From contig NZ_JAHRYQ010000001.1 in assembly GCF_020622065.1 (NCBI RefSeq), positions 1,922,001-1,986,000 on the forward strand: a DNA stretch of 64,000 nt, written 5' to 3'. Positions 51,952 through 61,534 of this stretch are shown piece after piece. Position 1 is the stretch's first letter. Every line of letters starts with the position of its first letter. This stretch comes from Geothrix sp. (GTDB lineage Bacteria > Acidobacteriota > Holophagae > Holophagales > Holophagaceae). Position numbers and translations under genes: made by a program. The notes under the pieces were generated by a model. It was not told where the DNA came from. It saw only the letters and a program-made list of their open reading frames with translations, and did not search any database.

Positions 51952-53319
51952 TTAGAGCGCCCCCCCGCAGCCTTCGATGAACCGCCGGCTCTGCGCCTCC
52001 GCCTGGGCCTCGAAGAGAGCGCTCCCCTCCACCAGCGCCAGACCCGCCTCCCGGGCCCAGAGGGCGAAGGCGGTGTCCTCCTTGTAGATCCACTCCACGG
52101 CCCAGCGGGCGGATGGCCGGGCGGCTTCCAGCAGATCGCCGAAGGGCGCCGGATCCTCTGGCGCCATCCCCAGACTCGTGGCCTGTACAAGGCCCACGGG
52201 GCCGAAGGCCGCCACTTCGCGGGTCGTCACGGGCCGCTGACGCGAGACCTGGAGCACGGGCCGACCGGCGGCTTCCAGGCCCGCGCGGCTGGTGCGAGCC
52301 ACTCCGCCAGCGCCGAGGAGCAACACGGGCCCCGGCACGAGGCTGGACAGCGCCTGTCCGAAGGCCTCCGCGTCTGTGTTGGCGCCCTGCCAGGGATCGC
52401 CGGGCGCCCGCCGCCAGAGGGTGTTGAGGGGCCCTTCCAGGCCGAGGGCCTGCGGCAGGTCGAGCTTGAGGGGTGCCGTGATGCTCAGACCCAGGACGCC
52501 GAGGGCCTCCAGGGCTGCCACCGCCTCCCCGGCCTCTCCGCAGGCCAGGGGCAGATAGAGGAGATCCTTGAAGGCCCGCTGGAACCGCGGGTTGTGGAAG
52601 GCCGGGCCCCGGGAGTGGAGCACCGGATCGCCGATGACGCCGCAGAGACCGTGTCCGGGGTGCAGGCGGGCGCAGCGCCAGGCCTGGAGCGTGGCCAGGG
52701 GGAGCTGGCCCGGGGCGGCGGCGGGGCCATCATCCGGCGCGGCATAGGTGAAGGCCCCGCCCCAGGCCCCCTGCAGGGCGCGGCTCGGGATGCCCTTGGG
52801 CCCCATGAGGAAGGCGGACAGGGCCAAGCCGCGGTCCCGGGCCCAGGCCAGGGCGGGCCGCAGGCGGGCGTTGTCTGCCAGACGGTCCGCCCAGCCCACC
52901 CACTTGAAGGCCTCGCCTTCCGGCAGGTGCTGGAGCCGGGTCTCGAGGTCGAAGACACCGGGCGGCACATGGATCGAGCGCAGCAGCCGCACATGGGTCC
53001 GGGCGGCCTGGATCTCCACCGGTACGGGCAGGTCCCACTCCAGGTCCAGCCAGGCCGGGCGTCCCTTCACCGCTTGGGTTAGGTGGGCCAGGCGGCCTTC
53101 CTCGTCCTCATCAGGCCAGCGGCCCCCCTCGGAAACCCGGCGGCAGGTCACCAGACAGCGGCGCCTCAAGGCGTCCACCAGGGCCTCGGGGTCCGCCTCG
53201 GGGAACAGGTCCAGGCGCAGCTCCGGCAGGGCGTCTCCGGGCAGGCGCTTCGCGCAGGCCAAGGCCTCGTCCCAGACCGGGTGGGTGAGGGTGACGACAT
53301 GGAAGGGAAGGGCATTCAC
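51952..53319 (-). CDS. aroDE: AroD-AroE fusion: 3-dehydroquinate dehydratase / shikimate dehydrogenase
   Basis: 455 residues. Residues 1-215 are a type I dehydroquinase (PELRLDLF, catalytic His in RSIHVPPG, Schiff-base Lys in AFKWVGWA). Residues ~225-455 are shikimate dehydrogenase: CGVIGDPVLHSRGPAFHN, GLSITAPLKLDL with the catalytic Lys, GANTDAEAFGQAL with the catalytic Asp, and NADP motif LLLGAGGVARTS. The usual HSxSP is HSRGP here, replacing a substrate-contacting Ser by Gly. Fused AroDE catalyses steps 3 and 4 of chorismate synthesis and is best known from plants and some bacteria. Start is GTG 53319. Confidence 0.88.
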   Translation of the reverse strand: MNALPFHVVTLTHPVWDEALACAKRLPGDALPELRLDLFPEADPEALVDALRRRCLVTCRRVSEGGRWPDEDEEGRLAHLTQAVKGRPAWLDLEWDLPVPVEIQAARTHVRLLRSIHVPPGVFDLETRLQHLPEGEAFKWVGWADRLADNARLRPALAWARDRGLALSAFLMGPKGIPSRALQGAWGGAFTYAAPDDGPAAAPGQLPLATLQAWRCARLHPGHGLCGVIGDPVLHSRGPAFHNPRFQRAFKDLLYLPLACGEAGEAVAALEALGVLGLSITAPLKLDLPQALGLEGPLNTLWRRAPGDPWQGANTDAEAFGQALSSLVPGPVLLLGAGGVARTSRAGLEAAGRPVLQVSRQRPVTTREVAAFGPVGLVQATSLGMAPEDPAPFGDLLEAARPSARWAVEWIYKEDTAFALWAREAGLALVEGSALFEAQAEAQSRRFIEGCGGAL

Positions 53320-53500
53320 GGCAGGCCATCCTGAAGGGTCATCCTAACCTGCCCCGAGGGTCTATTTGGCCGATCTACCTGGCGGGGCGGACCTATAGGA
53401 CCACCTTGATGACACGGTCCGGTCGGGGCCGGAACCGACCCATCTGGGGTTTTTCAACTAAAAAAACCGGCCACTCGCTCCATTCATTACCTACTCGTCT

Positions 53501-53512
53501 GCTACGATTCCA
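53501..53512 (+). promoter_or_regulatory. 12-bp motif shared by two C4-dicarboxylate gene promoters
   Basis: GCTACGATTCCA, found also at 56796-56807 before the tartrate/D-malate dehydrogenase gene. It includes TACGAT, which could be a -10 box. Each lies about 46-55 bases before its start codon. Confidence 0.4.
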
Positions 53513-53557
53513 GCCGTCCCAGGTTTCAGCAGGCCTGGTTCAAAGGAGAACGAGACC

Positions 53558-54892
53558 ATGTCCCCAGCCTTCATGTTCTGGATCCAGTTCGTACTCGTGC
53601 TCACGGCCATCCTCCTGGGCATCCGGAAGGGCGGCGTGGCGTTGGGCCTCATCGGCGGCCTGGGCGTGGCCGTGCTGGTGCTCGGCTTCCGCGTAGCCCC
53701 GGGCACGCCCCCCATCGATGTGATGCTCATCATCCTCGCGGTGGTGACCGCCTCGGCCACCTTGCAGGTCGCGGGCGGCCTCGACTACCTGGTGCAGCTG
53801 ACGGAGCGCCTGCTCCGAGCCCACCCCAAATATGTGACCATCCTGGCGCCCCTCTCCACCTTCTTCCTCACGGTCTGCGTCGGCACAGGGCATGCGGTCT
53901 ACGCGCTGTTGCCGGTCATCTCCGATGTGGCGCTGAAGACCCGGATCCGCCCCGAACGGCCCATGGCCATCTCGAGCGTGGCCTCCCAGATGGGGATCAC
54001 CGCCAGCCCCGTGGCCGCCGCCGTCACCACCTTCCTGGCCATGGCCGCTAAAAACGGCCATCCCGTGGGCCTCTTCGACATCATCCGCATCACCCTGCCC
54101 GCCGGCATCATCGGCGTGCTGGCCGCCGCCGCCTGGAGCTTCAACCGCGGCAAGGAGCTGGACGAGGATCCCGAGTTCCTGGAGCGCATGAAGGACCCCG
54201 AGTTCGCCAAGGCCCTGGACGCCAATGTGACCACCCTGGGCATGGAGATCCCCTTCACCGCGAAACTCTCCGTGGGCCTCTTCTTCGCCGGCGTGCTGAC
54301 CATCATCCTCATCGCCATGAAGCCGAGCCTCCTGCCCCTGGTGAACGGCAAGGTCGTGCCCATGACCACCGTGGTGCAGATCATCATGCTGGCCTTCGGC
54401 TCCTTCATCCTCTTCGCCACCAAGGTGAAGGCACCCGACATTGCCCGCTCCAGCGTCTTCATCGCGGGCATGATCGCCGTCGTTTCCATCTTCGGCATCG
54501 CGTGGATGAGCGAGACCTTCATCAAGGCCAATGAGAGCTACCTGGTGGCCAACATCAAGACCATGGTGCAGGTGGCCCCCTGGACCTTCGCCCTCGCCAT
54601 GTTCGCCGTGTCCGCCTTCGTGAAGAGTCAGGCCGCCACGCTCACCATCATGCTGCCCTTCGGCTACGCCCTGGGCCTGCCCACCCCCTTGCTGCTCAGC
54701 CTCATTCCCGCCAGCTACGCCTACTTCTTCTTCGCCTTCTACCCCAGCGACCTCGCCGCCATCAACATGGACCGCACCGGCACCACGCGGATCGGCAAGT
54801 ACCTGCTCAACCACAGCTTCATGATCCCCGGCCTCATCGGGGTCAGCGTCTCGACCTGCGTCGCCTACGGGCTGTCGAAGATCCTGGGCTGA
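53558..54892 (+). CDS. Dcu-family anaerobic C4-dicarboxylate carrier
   Basis: 444 residues with about 10 to 12 hydrophobic helices. Dcu signature segments: ILLGIRKGGVALGLIGGLGVAVL near the N-terminus, VCVGTGHAVYALLPVISDVAL, RPERPMAISSVASQMGITASPVAAAV, and FFFAFYPSDLAAINMDRTGTTRIGKYLLNHSFMIPG. DcuA/DcuB exchange fumarate, malate or aspartate with succinate in anaerobic growth. AAAGGAG before ATG. Terminated by a strong hairpin. Confidence 0.9.
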   Translation: MSPAFMFWIQFVLVLTAILLGIRKGGVALGLIGGLGVAVLVLGFRVAPGTPPIDVMLIILAVVTASATLQVAGGLDYLVQLTERLLRAHPKYVTILAPLSTFFLTVCVGTGHAVYALLPVISDVALKTRIRPERPMAISSVASQMGITASPVAAAVTTFLAMAAKNGHPVGLFDIIRITLPAGIIGVLAAAAWSFNRGKELDEDPEFLERMKDPEFAKALDANVTTLGMEIPFTAKLSVGLFFAGVLTIILIAMKPSLLPLVNGKVVPMTTVVQIIMLAFGSFILFATKVKAPDIARSSVFIAGMIAVVSIFGIAWMSETFIKANESYLVANIKTMVQVAPWTFALAMFAVSAFVKSQAATLTIMLPFGYALGLPTPLLLSLIPASYAYFFFAFYPSDLAAINMDRTGTTRIGKYLLNHSFMIPGLIGVSVSTCVAYGLSKILG

Positions 54893-54901
54893 GAACTGTT
54901 T

Positions 54902-54943
54902 CCCTACGAAAAAGCCCCGCGGCCGCGGGGCTTTTTCGTAGGG
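54902..54943. terminator. bidirectional terminator between the two dicarboxylate carriers
   Basis: A 21-bp half-palindrome (CCCTACGAAAAAGCCCCGCGG then its complement). The A and T runs flank the GC-rich core, so it works for both convergent genes. Confidence 0.9.
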
Positions 54944-54950
54944 GGAAAAC

Positions 54951-56714
54951 CTACCAGAGCCCCAGCACCTTCCACCAGAGACCGCCGAGCCCCACCCAGA
55001 TGAGGATGTTCACGAGGCTCACGATGAGCCCCGTCCGCCACCAGGTGCCCAGCTCCACATAGCCCGTTCCGAACAGCACCGGCGCCGGCCCCGTCCCGTA
55101 GTGGGTCATGCCCGCGAAGAGGTTGCTGAAGAAGGCCAGCACCAGGGCCGCAAGCACCGGGGGCGCCCCGGCCACGATGGAGACGCCGAGGAAGGCCGCG
55201 TACATGGAGGCCACATGGGCGGTGTTGCTGGCGAAGAAGTAGTGGCTGTAGAAGTAGACCAGCGCCAGCACCAGGAAGGCGGCGATCCAGCCCTTGCCCG
55301 CCACCATGCCGCCCATGGTCTTGCTGAACCAGGGCACCATGCCCAGCTTGTTGAGGAAGCTGGCCATCATCACGAGGGCCGCGAACCACACCAGGGTGTC
55401 CCAGGCGCCGGTCTCGGCCTTGATGTCCTCCCAGTTCAGAACTCCGCTCAGGAGCAGCACCGCGAGACCCGCCAGGGCAGATGTGGTGGGATTGAGATCG
55501 CCCAGCTGCTTCGCGAAGATCCAGAGCACCAGCAGCATCACGAAGACGCCCAGCATCATCCATTCCTGGCGCTTGATGGGCCCGAGGTCGCGCAGGTGGC
55601 CCTTGGCCATCTCCACGGCCTCCGGCGTCTCCGTGATCTCGGGGCGGTGGAGCCGGTAGATCAGGAAGGGCACCAGGAGCAGGGCCACCACGCCGGGCAC
55701 CAGGGCCGCGAGGGCCCACCCGCCCCAGGTGATGTTCACCTTGAGGTCGCCCGCGAGCTTCTGCGCCAGCGGGTTGGCGGCCATGGCGGTGAGGAACATG
55801 GCGCTCGTGATGCAGTTCACCTGGTAGGCCGTCAGCGTGAGGAACGAACCCATCTTCCGGGCGCTGGCGTCACCCGGATTGCTGCCGTAGGCCCGGGCCA
55901 GGGACGCCATGATGGGCATGACGATGCCGCCGCCCCGGGCGGTGTTGCTGGGAATGGCCGGCGCCAGCACCAGGTCCGTAGCGGCCAGGCCGTAGCTGAG
56001 TCCCAGGGTCCGCTTGCCGAGCAGGGCCATGAAGGTATAGGCGATGCGGGCGCCGAGGCCTGTCTTGATGAAACCGCGGGAGATGAAGAAGGCCAGCACG
56101 ATCAGCCAGATGACCACATCCGAGAAGCCACTCATGGAATCCGCGATGCCGAGGGTGCCCGTCAGGGCCGTCACGGCGATGCCGATCATGGCCACCGCCC
56201 CCATGGGCAGCGCCTTGACGATGATGCCGATGATGGTGGTGACGAAGATGGCGAAGAGGTGCAGCCCCTTCACCCAGTCGGCCTTCCGCTTGGTCTCGGC
56301 ATCCCCTTTGGCCTTGGCCTCGGTTTCAGCCTTCACCTTCGCATCGGCCTCCACCTTCGCTTTGGCCTCGGCCTCGGCCCTGGCCTTGGCTTCGGCCTCC
56401 ACCTTCACCTTGGCCTCCAGCTGAGCCTTGGTCAGTGGCTTGGCCGGGGTCGGCATCTGGGCCGATGCCGGAGTCGGCGCAGCCACCGCCGAAACAGGCT
56501 TGGTCGGGGGCTTGACGGACGCTCCCGGAGCGGGCTTAGCCGCCGCGGGCTGGCCCGCGAAGAGTTTGGCATCCGGCACGGACATCAGGCGAGGCAATCC
56601 AAAATACAGGAGCAGACCCAGGAGGGCGGTCGCGAGGGTTGGCACCAGCCTGGCGCCCTGCCAGCCGGACGAACCTCCGGCTGGGGCCGTTCCGGAAACG
56701 GGTTCATGGCTCAT
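54951..56714 (-). CDS. DASS-family dicarboxylate:anion transporter with unusual N-terminal linker
   Basis: 587 residues. The C-terminal ~440 residues match the 2-oxoglutarate/malate translocator type of the divalent anion:Na+ symporter family: [50 protein letters not shown], and [16 protein letters not shown]. Two S-N-T motifs bind the carboxylate and Na+. Before it are one membrane helix (about residues 27-45) and a ~100-residue segment, Pro/Ala-rich then a run of A-E-A-K-A-K-type repeats (about residues 90-135) that is not normal in the family. AGG-rich RBS before ATG 56714. Divergent from the tartrate dehydrogenase. Confidence 0.88.
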   Translation of the reverse strand: MSHEPVSGTAPAGGSSGWQGARLVPTLATALLGLLLYFGLPRLMSVPDAKLFAGQPAAAKPAPGASVKPPTKPVSAVAAPTPASAQMPTPAKPLTKAQLEAKVKVEAEAKARAEAEAKAKVEADAKVKAETEAKAKGDAETKRKADWVKGLHLFAIFVTTIIGIIVKALPMGAVAMIGIAVTALTGTLGIADSMSGFSDVVIWLIVLAFFISRGFIKTGLGARIAYTFMALLGKRTLGLSYGLAATDLVLAPAIPSNTARGGGIVMPIMASLARAYGSNPGDASARKMGSFLTLTAYQVNCITSAMFLTAMAANPLAQKLAGDLKVNITWGGWALAALVPGVVALLLVPFLIYRLHRPEITETPEAVEMAKGHLRDLGPIKRQEWMMLGVFVMLLVLWIFAKQLGDLNPTTSALAGLAVLLLSGVLNWEDIKAETGAWDTLVWFAALVMMASFLNKLGMVPWFSKTMGGMVAGKGWIAAFLVLALVYFYSHYFFASNTAHVASMYAAFLGVSIVAGAPPVLAALVLAFFSNLFAGMTHYGTGPAPVLFGTGYVELGTWWRTGLIVSLVNILIWVGLGGLWWKVLGLW

Positions 56715-56795
56715 AAGGAGCCTCCATGGTTAGGATGGGGTGGGATTTCGGTGCGTAGTCTACCCCTGAGTCGCATAGTGTGAAGAGGTATCTGC

Positions 56796-56807
56796 GCTAC
56801 GATTCCA
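56796..56807 (+). promoter_or_regulatory. 12-bp motif shared with the Dcu-carrier promoter
   Basis: GCTACGATTCCA, identical to 53501-53512; see that entry. It lies in the divergent promoter region between the DASS carrier and the dehydrogenase. Confidence 0.4.
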
Positions 56808-56861
56808 CCGCATTCGCACACCAATTAGATACATTTGCAGGTTTCTTCACAGGAGGACGCC

Positions 56862-57917
56862 ATGCGTGATTTCAGGATCGCGGTCATCCCCGGCGACGGC
56901 ATCGGCAAAGAGGTGGTACCCGAAGGCATTCGCGTGCTGGAGGCCGCCGCCGCGAAGCACGGCCTTCGCTTCCGATGGGATGAATTCCCTTGGAGCTGTG
57001 AGCACTTCCTCCAGCACGGCCGCATGATGCCTGAAGACGGCCTCGACCAGATCCGCCGCCACGATGCCATCTTCCTCGGCGCCGTGGGCTTTCCCGGCGT
57101 GCCCGACCACATCTCCCTGTGGGGCCTGCTCATCCCCATCCGTCGGGGCTTCCGCCAGTACGCCAACCTGCGTCCCGTGAAGCTCATGCCCGGCGTGCCC
57201 TGCCCGCTCGCGGGCCGCCAGGTGGGCGACATCGACTTCATGGTGGTGCGGGAGAACAACGAAGGCGAGTACTCCAGCATCGGCGGCCGGCTCTACGAAG
57301 GCACCGATCAGGAGATGGCCGTGCAGCAGAGCGTCTTCACGCGGCAGGGCGTGGATCGCATCCTGAAGGTGGCCTTCGACATCGCCCAGTCGCGACCGAA
57401 GAAACACCTCACTTCAGCCACCAAGTCCAACGGGATCGCCATCACCATGCCCTACTGGGATGAGCGGGTGAAGGCCATGTCCGCGGCCTACCCGGAAGTG
57501 AAGGTCGATCAGTTCCACATCGACATCCTCTGCGCCCAGTTCGTGCGCAACCCGCACTGGTTCGATGTGGTGGTGGGCTCCAACCTCTTCGGCGACATCC
57601 TCTCGGACCTTGGCCCCGGCTGCACGGGCACCATCGCCATCGCGCCCAGCGCGAACCTGAATCCCGAGCGCGAGTTCCCCTCCATGTTCGAACCCGTCCA
57701 CGGCTCGGCGCCCGACATCTACGGTCAGGGCATCGCCAACCCCATCGGTCAGATCTGGGCCGGGGCGATGATGCTCGACCACCTGGGCTGCCCCGAGGCC
57801 GGCGCCTCAGTCATGGCCGCCATCGAGACGGTCCTCGCCAGCGGCCTTCGTACGCCGGACATGGGCGGCCAGGCCCGCACCACGGACATGGGCAAGGCCA
57901 TCGCCGACGCGGTGTGA
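56862..57917 (+). CDS. tartrate/D-malate dehydrogenase (isopropylmalate dehydrogenase family)
   Basis: NAD- and metal-dependent oxidative decarboxylase of the IDH/IMDH superfamily. 351 residues: IAVIPGDGIGKEVVPEG, LRPVKLMPGV, VVRENNEGEYSSIGGR, catalytic TSATKSNGI (Lys), VDQFHIDILCAQFVR, SNLFGDILSDLGP and EPVHGSAPDIYGQGIANP. ENNEGEYS and LIPIRRGFRQYANLRP favour tartrate dehydrogenase/DmlA over LeuB. AGGAGG five bases before ATG 56862. Together with the two carriers it makes a tartrate/malate use module. Confidence 0.88.
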   Translation: MRDFRIAVIPGDGIGKEVVPEGIRVLEAAAAKHGLRFRWDEFPWSCEHFLQHGRMMPEDGLDQIRRHDAIFLGAVGFPGVPDHISLWGLLIPIRRGFRQYANLRPVKLMPGVPCPLAGRQVGDIDFMVVRENNEGEYSSIGGRLYEGTDQEMAVQQSVFTRQGVDRILKVAFDIAQSRPKKHLTSATKSNGIAITMPYWDERVKAMSAAYPEVKVDQFHIDILCAQFVRNPHWFDVVVGSNLFGDILSDLGPGCTGTIAIAPSANLNPEREFPSMFEPVHGSAPDIYGQGIANPIGQIWAGAMMLDHLGCPEAGASVMAAIETVLASGLRTPDMGGQARTTDMGKAIADAV

Positions 57918-57980
57918 CCCTATCGCGACGAGCTCAGTCGCCTATACTGTTCCGGCCTTTCCCCCTGTCCCGGAGCCGCT

Positions 57981-60209
57981 ATGTCCATGGTGACCGTCCT
58001 CTCCTGCTGGACCATCCAGGCTGAAAAGGGCCGCCGGCTTTTCGGGAAACCCCTGGCCCTGATCGCGACGGGCCTTCTATTGGCCGCGGCACTGGCCTGC
58101 GGGAGCCGGAACGGCGGGACCCAGGCCGCCGCCCCCACCCCGACGCCGGCCCCGACCATCAGCTCCTTCCGCGCGCCCTCCTACCTTCTCGGTGGCTCCT
58201 CTTCGGCCCAGCTGGCCTGGCAGGTCACCGGGGCCACCAGCCTGACCCTCGACCAGGGGATCGGAACCGTCACCGGTTCCACCTGCTGGGTTCATCCCAA
58301 CCAGACCACCACCTATACCCTGACGGCCAGCAATGCCGGCGGGAGCGTCAGCGCCACCTGCACGCTGACAGTCTTTCCGGCGACCGCCGGTTCCGCCAGC
58401 CTGCTGGCGAGCATCCCCAATGCACCCGTCGTCGATGGACCCGCGGCCTTCGCCAGGTTCAACTACACCTCGGCCGTGGTGGCGGACCCCTCCGGCAACC
58501 TGCTCATCGCCGACTACGGGAACCGGGCCATCCGCATGCTCTCGCCCCAGGGCCAAGTGTCGACGCCGCTCCCTGCCCTGCCCCAGGGAGGTCCGTCGTA
58601 CATGACCATGGGGCCCTCCGGGAATGTCTATTTCTTCGTGGGATCCTCGCTGTGCCGCTTCAGGCCCGGGGGCGCGCCGGCCACCCTGGCGGGCGTTCCC
58701 GACCAGGTGGGAAGCGCGGATGGCGTGGGGGCCTCGGCCCTCTTCAACGGTCCCAGGGGCCTGGCCGTGGATGCCGCCGAGAACATCTATGTGGCGGACA
58801 CCGGGAACCACACCATCCGGATGGTCACGCCCCAGGGGCAGGTGAGCACCCTCGCCGGATCGCCCGGGATGACGGGACGCATCGATGGGACCGGGGTTTC
58901 GGCCCGGTTCCTCCGGCCGAGCGGGCTCGTGGTGGATGCCTCCGGCAGCCTCCTCGTGGTGGACAGCGGCAACGGGGCCATCCGGTCGATCACCCCAGGA
59001 GGGGTCGTCACCACCCGCGCCCCCTGGCCGACCACCCTGCCCCTCTGGAATCCCAACGCCCTGGCGCTCGGCCCCGACGGTAGCCTGTTTGTGGGCGGAG
59101 AGAACGCCATCGCCAGGATCACCCCGGCGGGCGCGGTCTCGATCTTCGCCGGTGCGGAAGGGAAATTGGGCTGGATCGATGGTCCCGGGGCCACGGCCAG
59201 GTTCTCCACCATCTCCGGGTTGACCGTGGATGCCACGGGGCAAGTGCTGGTCGCCGACTACCAGAACAGTGCGATCCGCGCCATCAAGCCCGATGGCGAG
59301 GTGACCACCCTGGTGGGCCAGCGAAGGCCCGCCCTTTTCGGTCCCGTGAACTTCGGCATGGACGCCGCAGGCAATGCCTTCCTCCCGGCCAGCAACAACA
59401 CGATCCTGAAAATCACCCCCTCTGGTACCGTCAGCACCTACGCCGGAGTTCCCAACCAGAGCGGAGCCCTCGATGGGCCGGCCTCCCAGGCCCTGTTCGG
59501 CGCGGCCGTCAGCACGACTGTCGACGGGGCCGGCAATGTCTTCGTCACGGATGCCCTGAACGCGACCCTTCGGAAGATCACGCCCGCCGGGCAGGTCACG
59601 ACGGTGGCCGGCGCCGCCGGCCTTACGGGGACGCAGGACGGCCTGGGCTCCCAGGCCCGGTTCACCGCCCCCGCGGGACTCGCCGCCGATGCCCAGGGCA
59701 ACCTCTATGTAACGGATGGCAACGCCATCCGGCGCGTGGGCCCCGACGGCCTGGTCACCACCCTCGCCGGAGCCGCCGGGCAGGCCGGACTGACCGACGG
59801 CACCGGCACCTCGGCGAGGTTCGACCGTCCCTACGGCCTCGCCGTGGATCCATCAGGCATCCTTTTCGTGGCGGACTGCGGCAATGCCGCCATTCGCCGA
59901 GTCAGTCCCGAGGGGGGGGTGACCACCCTCCGGTTCACCCTGGGCAGTGCGGGCAGCGCCAGCGCGGCTGATGGGGGCAAGCTCCTCTACGCCCCCTCCG
60001 GCATCGCCGTGGACCGCAACGGCAGCATCCTCGTCCAGGACATCGGCGGGCCGGGGCCCTTGCAGATCTCCTCCAGCGGCGTGGCCTGTCGGGTTCCGGT
60101 CTTCAACACGCCCGACACCCTGAACTTCACCGGCTCGGGTCTCGCCCTCCGCAATGGGGTTCTCTACACCGCCTCCGCCTGGGGTGTCCTGCGGCTGAAC
60201 CTCAACTGA
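57981..60209 (+). CDS. NHL-repeat lipoprotein with Ig-like domain
   Basis: 742 residues. After a basic start, a hydrophobic segment ends in lipobox-like AAALAC (Cys about residue 40), then a Thr/Pro/Ala linker, a bacterial Ig-like domain (SAQLAWQVTGATSLTLDQG ... TTTYTLTASNAGGSVSATCTLTV), and about nine to ten NHL repeats with VDAAENIYVADTGNHTIRMV and similar. NHL repeats fold as a beta-propeller for binding. Likely a surface-exposed lipoprotein. A TATACT box at 57943-57948 is a candidate -10. Function unknown. Confidence 0.85.
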   Translation: MSMVTVLSCWTIQAEKGRRLFGKPLALIATGLLLAAALACGSRNGGTQAAAPTPTPAPTISSFRAPSYLLGGSSSAQLAWQVTGATSLTLDQGIGTVTGSTCWVHPNQTTTYTLTASNAGGSVSATCTLTVFPATAGSASLLASIPNAPVVDGPAAFARFNYTSAVVADPSGNLLIADYGNRAIRMLSPQGQVSTPLPALPQGGPSYMTMGPSGNVYFFVGSSLCRFRPGGAPATLAGVPDQVGSADGVGASALFNGPRGLAVDAAENIYVADTGNHTIRMVTPQGQVSTLAGSPGMTGRIDGTGVSARFLRPSGLVVDASGSLLVVDSGNGAIRSITPGGVVTTRAPWPTTLPLWNPNALALGPDGSLFVGGENAIARITPAGAVSIFAGAEGKLGWIDGPGATARFSTISGLTVDATGQVLVADYQNSAIRAIKPDGEVTTLVGQRRPALFGPVNFGMDAAGNAFLPASNNTILKITPSGTVSTYAGVPNQSGALDGPASQALFGAAVSTTVDGAGNVFVTDALNATLRKITPAGQVTTVAGAAGLTGTQDGLGSQARFTAPAGLAADAQGNLYVTDGNAIRRVGPDGLVTTLAGAAGQAGLTDGTGTSARFDRPYGLAVDPSGILFVADCGNAAIRRVSPEGGVTTLRFTLGSAGSASAADGGKLLYAPSGIAVDRNGSILVQDIGGPGPLQISSSGVACRVPVFNTPDTLNFTGSGLALRNGVLYTASAWGVLRLNLN

Positions 60210-60248
60210 TCGGTCGCTGCGCTCGCGGCGCGACCTTATTCATGGATA

Positions 60249-60746
60249 TCAGCGAGGCCGGATCGGCCCCTCCCCGGGCGGACCGCCTTCCTGACGCCGT
60301 TTCACCAGGTCCTGGAGCCGCCGGGCGGCCCTGCCGCGCAGGCGGATCAGGCGGCCTTCCGGCCCCAGCCGGAACTCGGCGGCGCTCATGAAGGCCCAGG
60401 TGGAGGCGTTCGCCTCCTTCTCGATCCGGATCTGGTCCCAGGGGATGGAGGCCGGCCCCTGCCACCAGGCGGGCTGGAAGGGAAAGGGCTGCTTCAGGTG
60501 CAGGCAGCGCCGCCCCACCTTGAGGGAGATGGGCGAGTGCCCCCGCAGGGCCCCGAATTCGATCTGCTGCCAGCCCAGGTTCCTCTCGATGGGATCCGTG
60601 GGATCAGCCGGGAAGGCCGCGTAGAGGGCCGGAAGGCCCATGAGCCGGTTGGTGAGCCAGGACACCCCCAGGAACACCACCGGAATGAGCAGCAGCACGG
60701 CGGGCGGCGGCGGGGTTCCACCTCGCGGGGCGAGCAGCGCCATCAT
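60249..60746 (-). CDS. membrane protein of unknown function
   Basis: A 165-residue protein with one N-terminal membrane helix (about residues 15-35, AVLLLIPVVFLGVSWLTN) and a soluble C-terminal region with IPWDQIRIEKEANASTWAFM and LGPEGRLIRLRGRAARRLQDL, recalling PH-like domains that present a membrane-facing beta fold. ATGA overlap with mazG. Not recognised. Confidence 0.6.
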   Translation of the reverse strand: MMALLAPRGGTPPPPAVLLLIPVVFLGVSWLTNRLMGLPALYAAFPADPTDPIERNLGWQQIEFGALRGHSPISLKVGRRCLHLKQPFPFQPAWWQGPASIPWDQIRIEKEANASTWAFMSAAEFRLGPEGRLIRLRGRAARRLQDLVKRRQEGGPPGEGPIRPR

Positions 60747-61534
60747 GGCTTCGCCTTCCGCTTCGCCGCCTGCCAGGCTGTTTCCATCTGATCGAGATCG
60801 CGATGGTCCCAGCCGCCGGCGGCCTGGGCGTCATCCTCCACGGACTCGAAGCGCCCCTTGAAGCGGATCATCTGGCGACGCAAGGCGGCGTCGGGATCCA
60901 CCCCCTTCTTCCGGGCCCACTGCATGAGGCTGAAGAGCACATCGCCGAACTCCTCCTCCACGCGCACGGGGTCTGATTCGGCCTGCAGCTCGGCCACCTC
61001 CTCCTTCACCTTGTCGAGGACGCCTTCGAGATCGGGCCATTCAAAGCCCACCTTGGCGCAGCGCCGGCCGATTTCCAGGGCCTCGTCCATGGGGGACATG
61101 GAAGCCGGGATGCCCTCCAGCAGTCGGGGCTCCGATTCGGGCGCCAGCCCCTTCTCCTCGCGCTTGATGGCGGCCCAGTTGCTGAGCACCTCTTCGGCGC
61201 CCGCCACCTCCACCTCGGCGAACACATGGGGGTGCCGGCGCACCAGCTTCTCCACCACCGCCCGCTCCACCTCATGGAGATCCCAGGCGCCGCGATCCGC
61301 CGCCAGCTGAGCGTGGAAGGCGATCTGCAGCCAGAGGTCACCGAGCTCCTCACAGAGGTGGGCCTCCGTGGCGGCATCCCCGGGCCGGTGCGCCGCCAGC
61401 GCGTCGAGCACCTCCGCCGCCTCCTCACGGAGGTAGCGGGCCAGGGTCTGGTGGTCCTGCTTCAGGTCCCAGGGACAACCGGTCTCCGGCTTGCGGAGCG
61501 CGGCCATGACAGCGCGGAGGGTCGAAGGCGTCAT
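60743..61534 (-). CDS. mazG: nucleoside triphosphate pyrophosphohydrolase MazG
   Basis: Hydrolyses (d)NTPs to NMPs, cleaning the pool of damaged nucleotides and affecting ppGpp levels. 263 residues with two MazG domains. N-terminal: GCPWDLKQDHQTLARYLREEAAEVLDAL and EELGDLWLQIAFHAQLA. C-terminal: KVKEEVAELQAES, EEFGDVLFSLMQWARKKGVDPDAALRRQMIRFKGRFESVE. Metal-binding EExxE...ExxD present in both. Confidence 0.94.
   Translation of the reverse strand: MTPSTLRAVMAALRKPETGCPWDLKQDHQTLARYLREEAAEVLDALAAHRPGDAATEAHLCEELGDLWLQIAFHAQLAADRGAWDLHEVERAVVEKLVRRHPHVFAEVEVAGAEEVLSNWAAIKREEKGLAPESEPRLLEGIPASMSPMDEALEIGRRCAKVGFEWPDLEGVLDKVKEEVAELQAESDPVRVEEEFGDVLFSLMQWARKKGVDPDAALRRQMIRFKGRFESVEDDAQAAGGWDHRDLDQMETAWQAAKRKAKP

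Noticed and set aside
53540-54814. Long minus-strand frame, His/Glu/Gly-rich
   Set aside because: Antisense shadow of the Dcu carrier; the composition reflects the high-GC third positions of the real gene.
55101-56783. 560-residue plus-strand frame, His/Gly/Glu-rich
   Set aside because: Antisense shadow of the DASS carrier.
58400-60200. DNA repeats in the NHL gene as a possible repeat array
   Set aside because: Repetition is at the protein level (beta-propeller units) with varied codons; there is no CRISPR-like spacing, and no CRISPR array was seen anywhere in the window.
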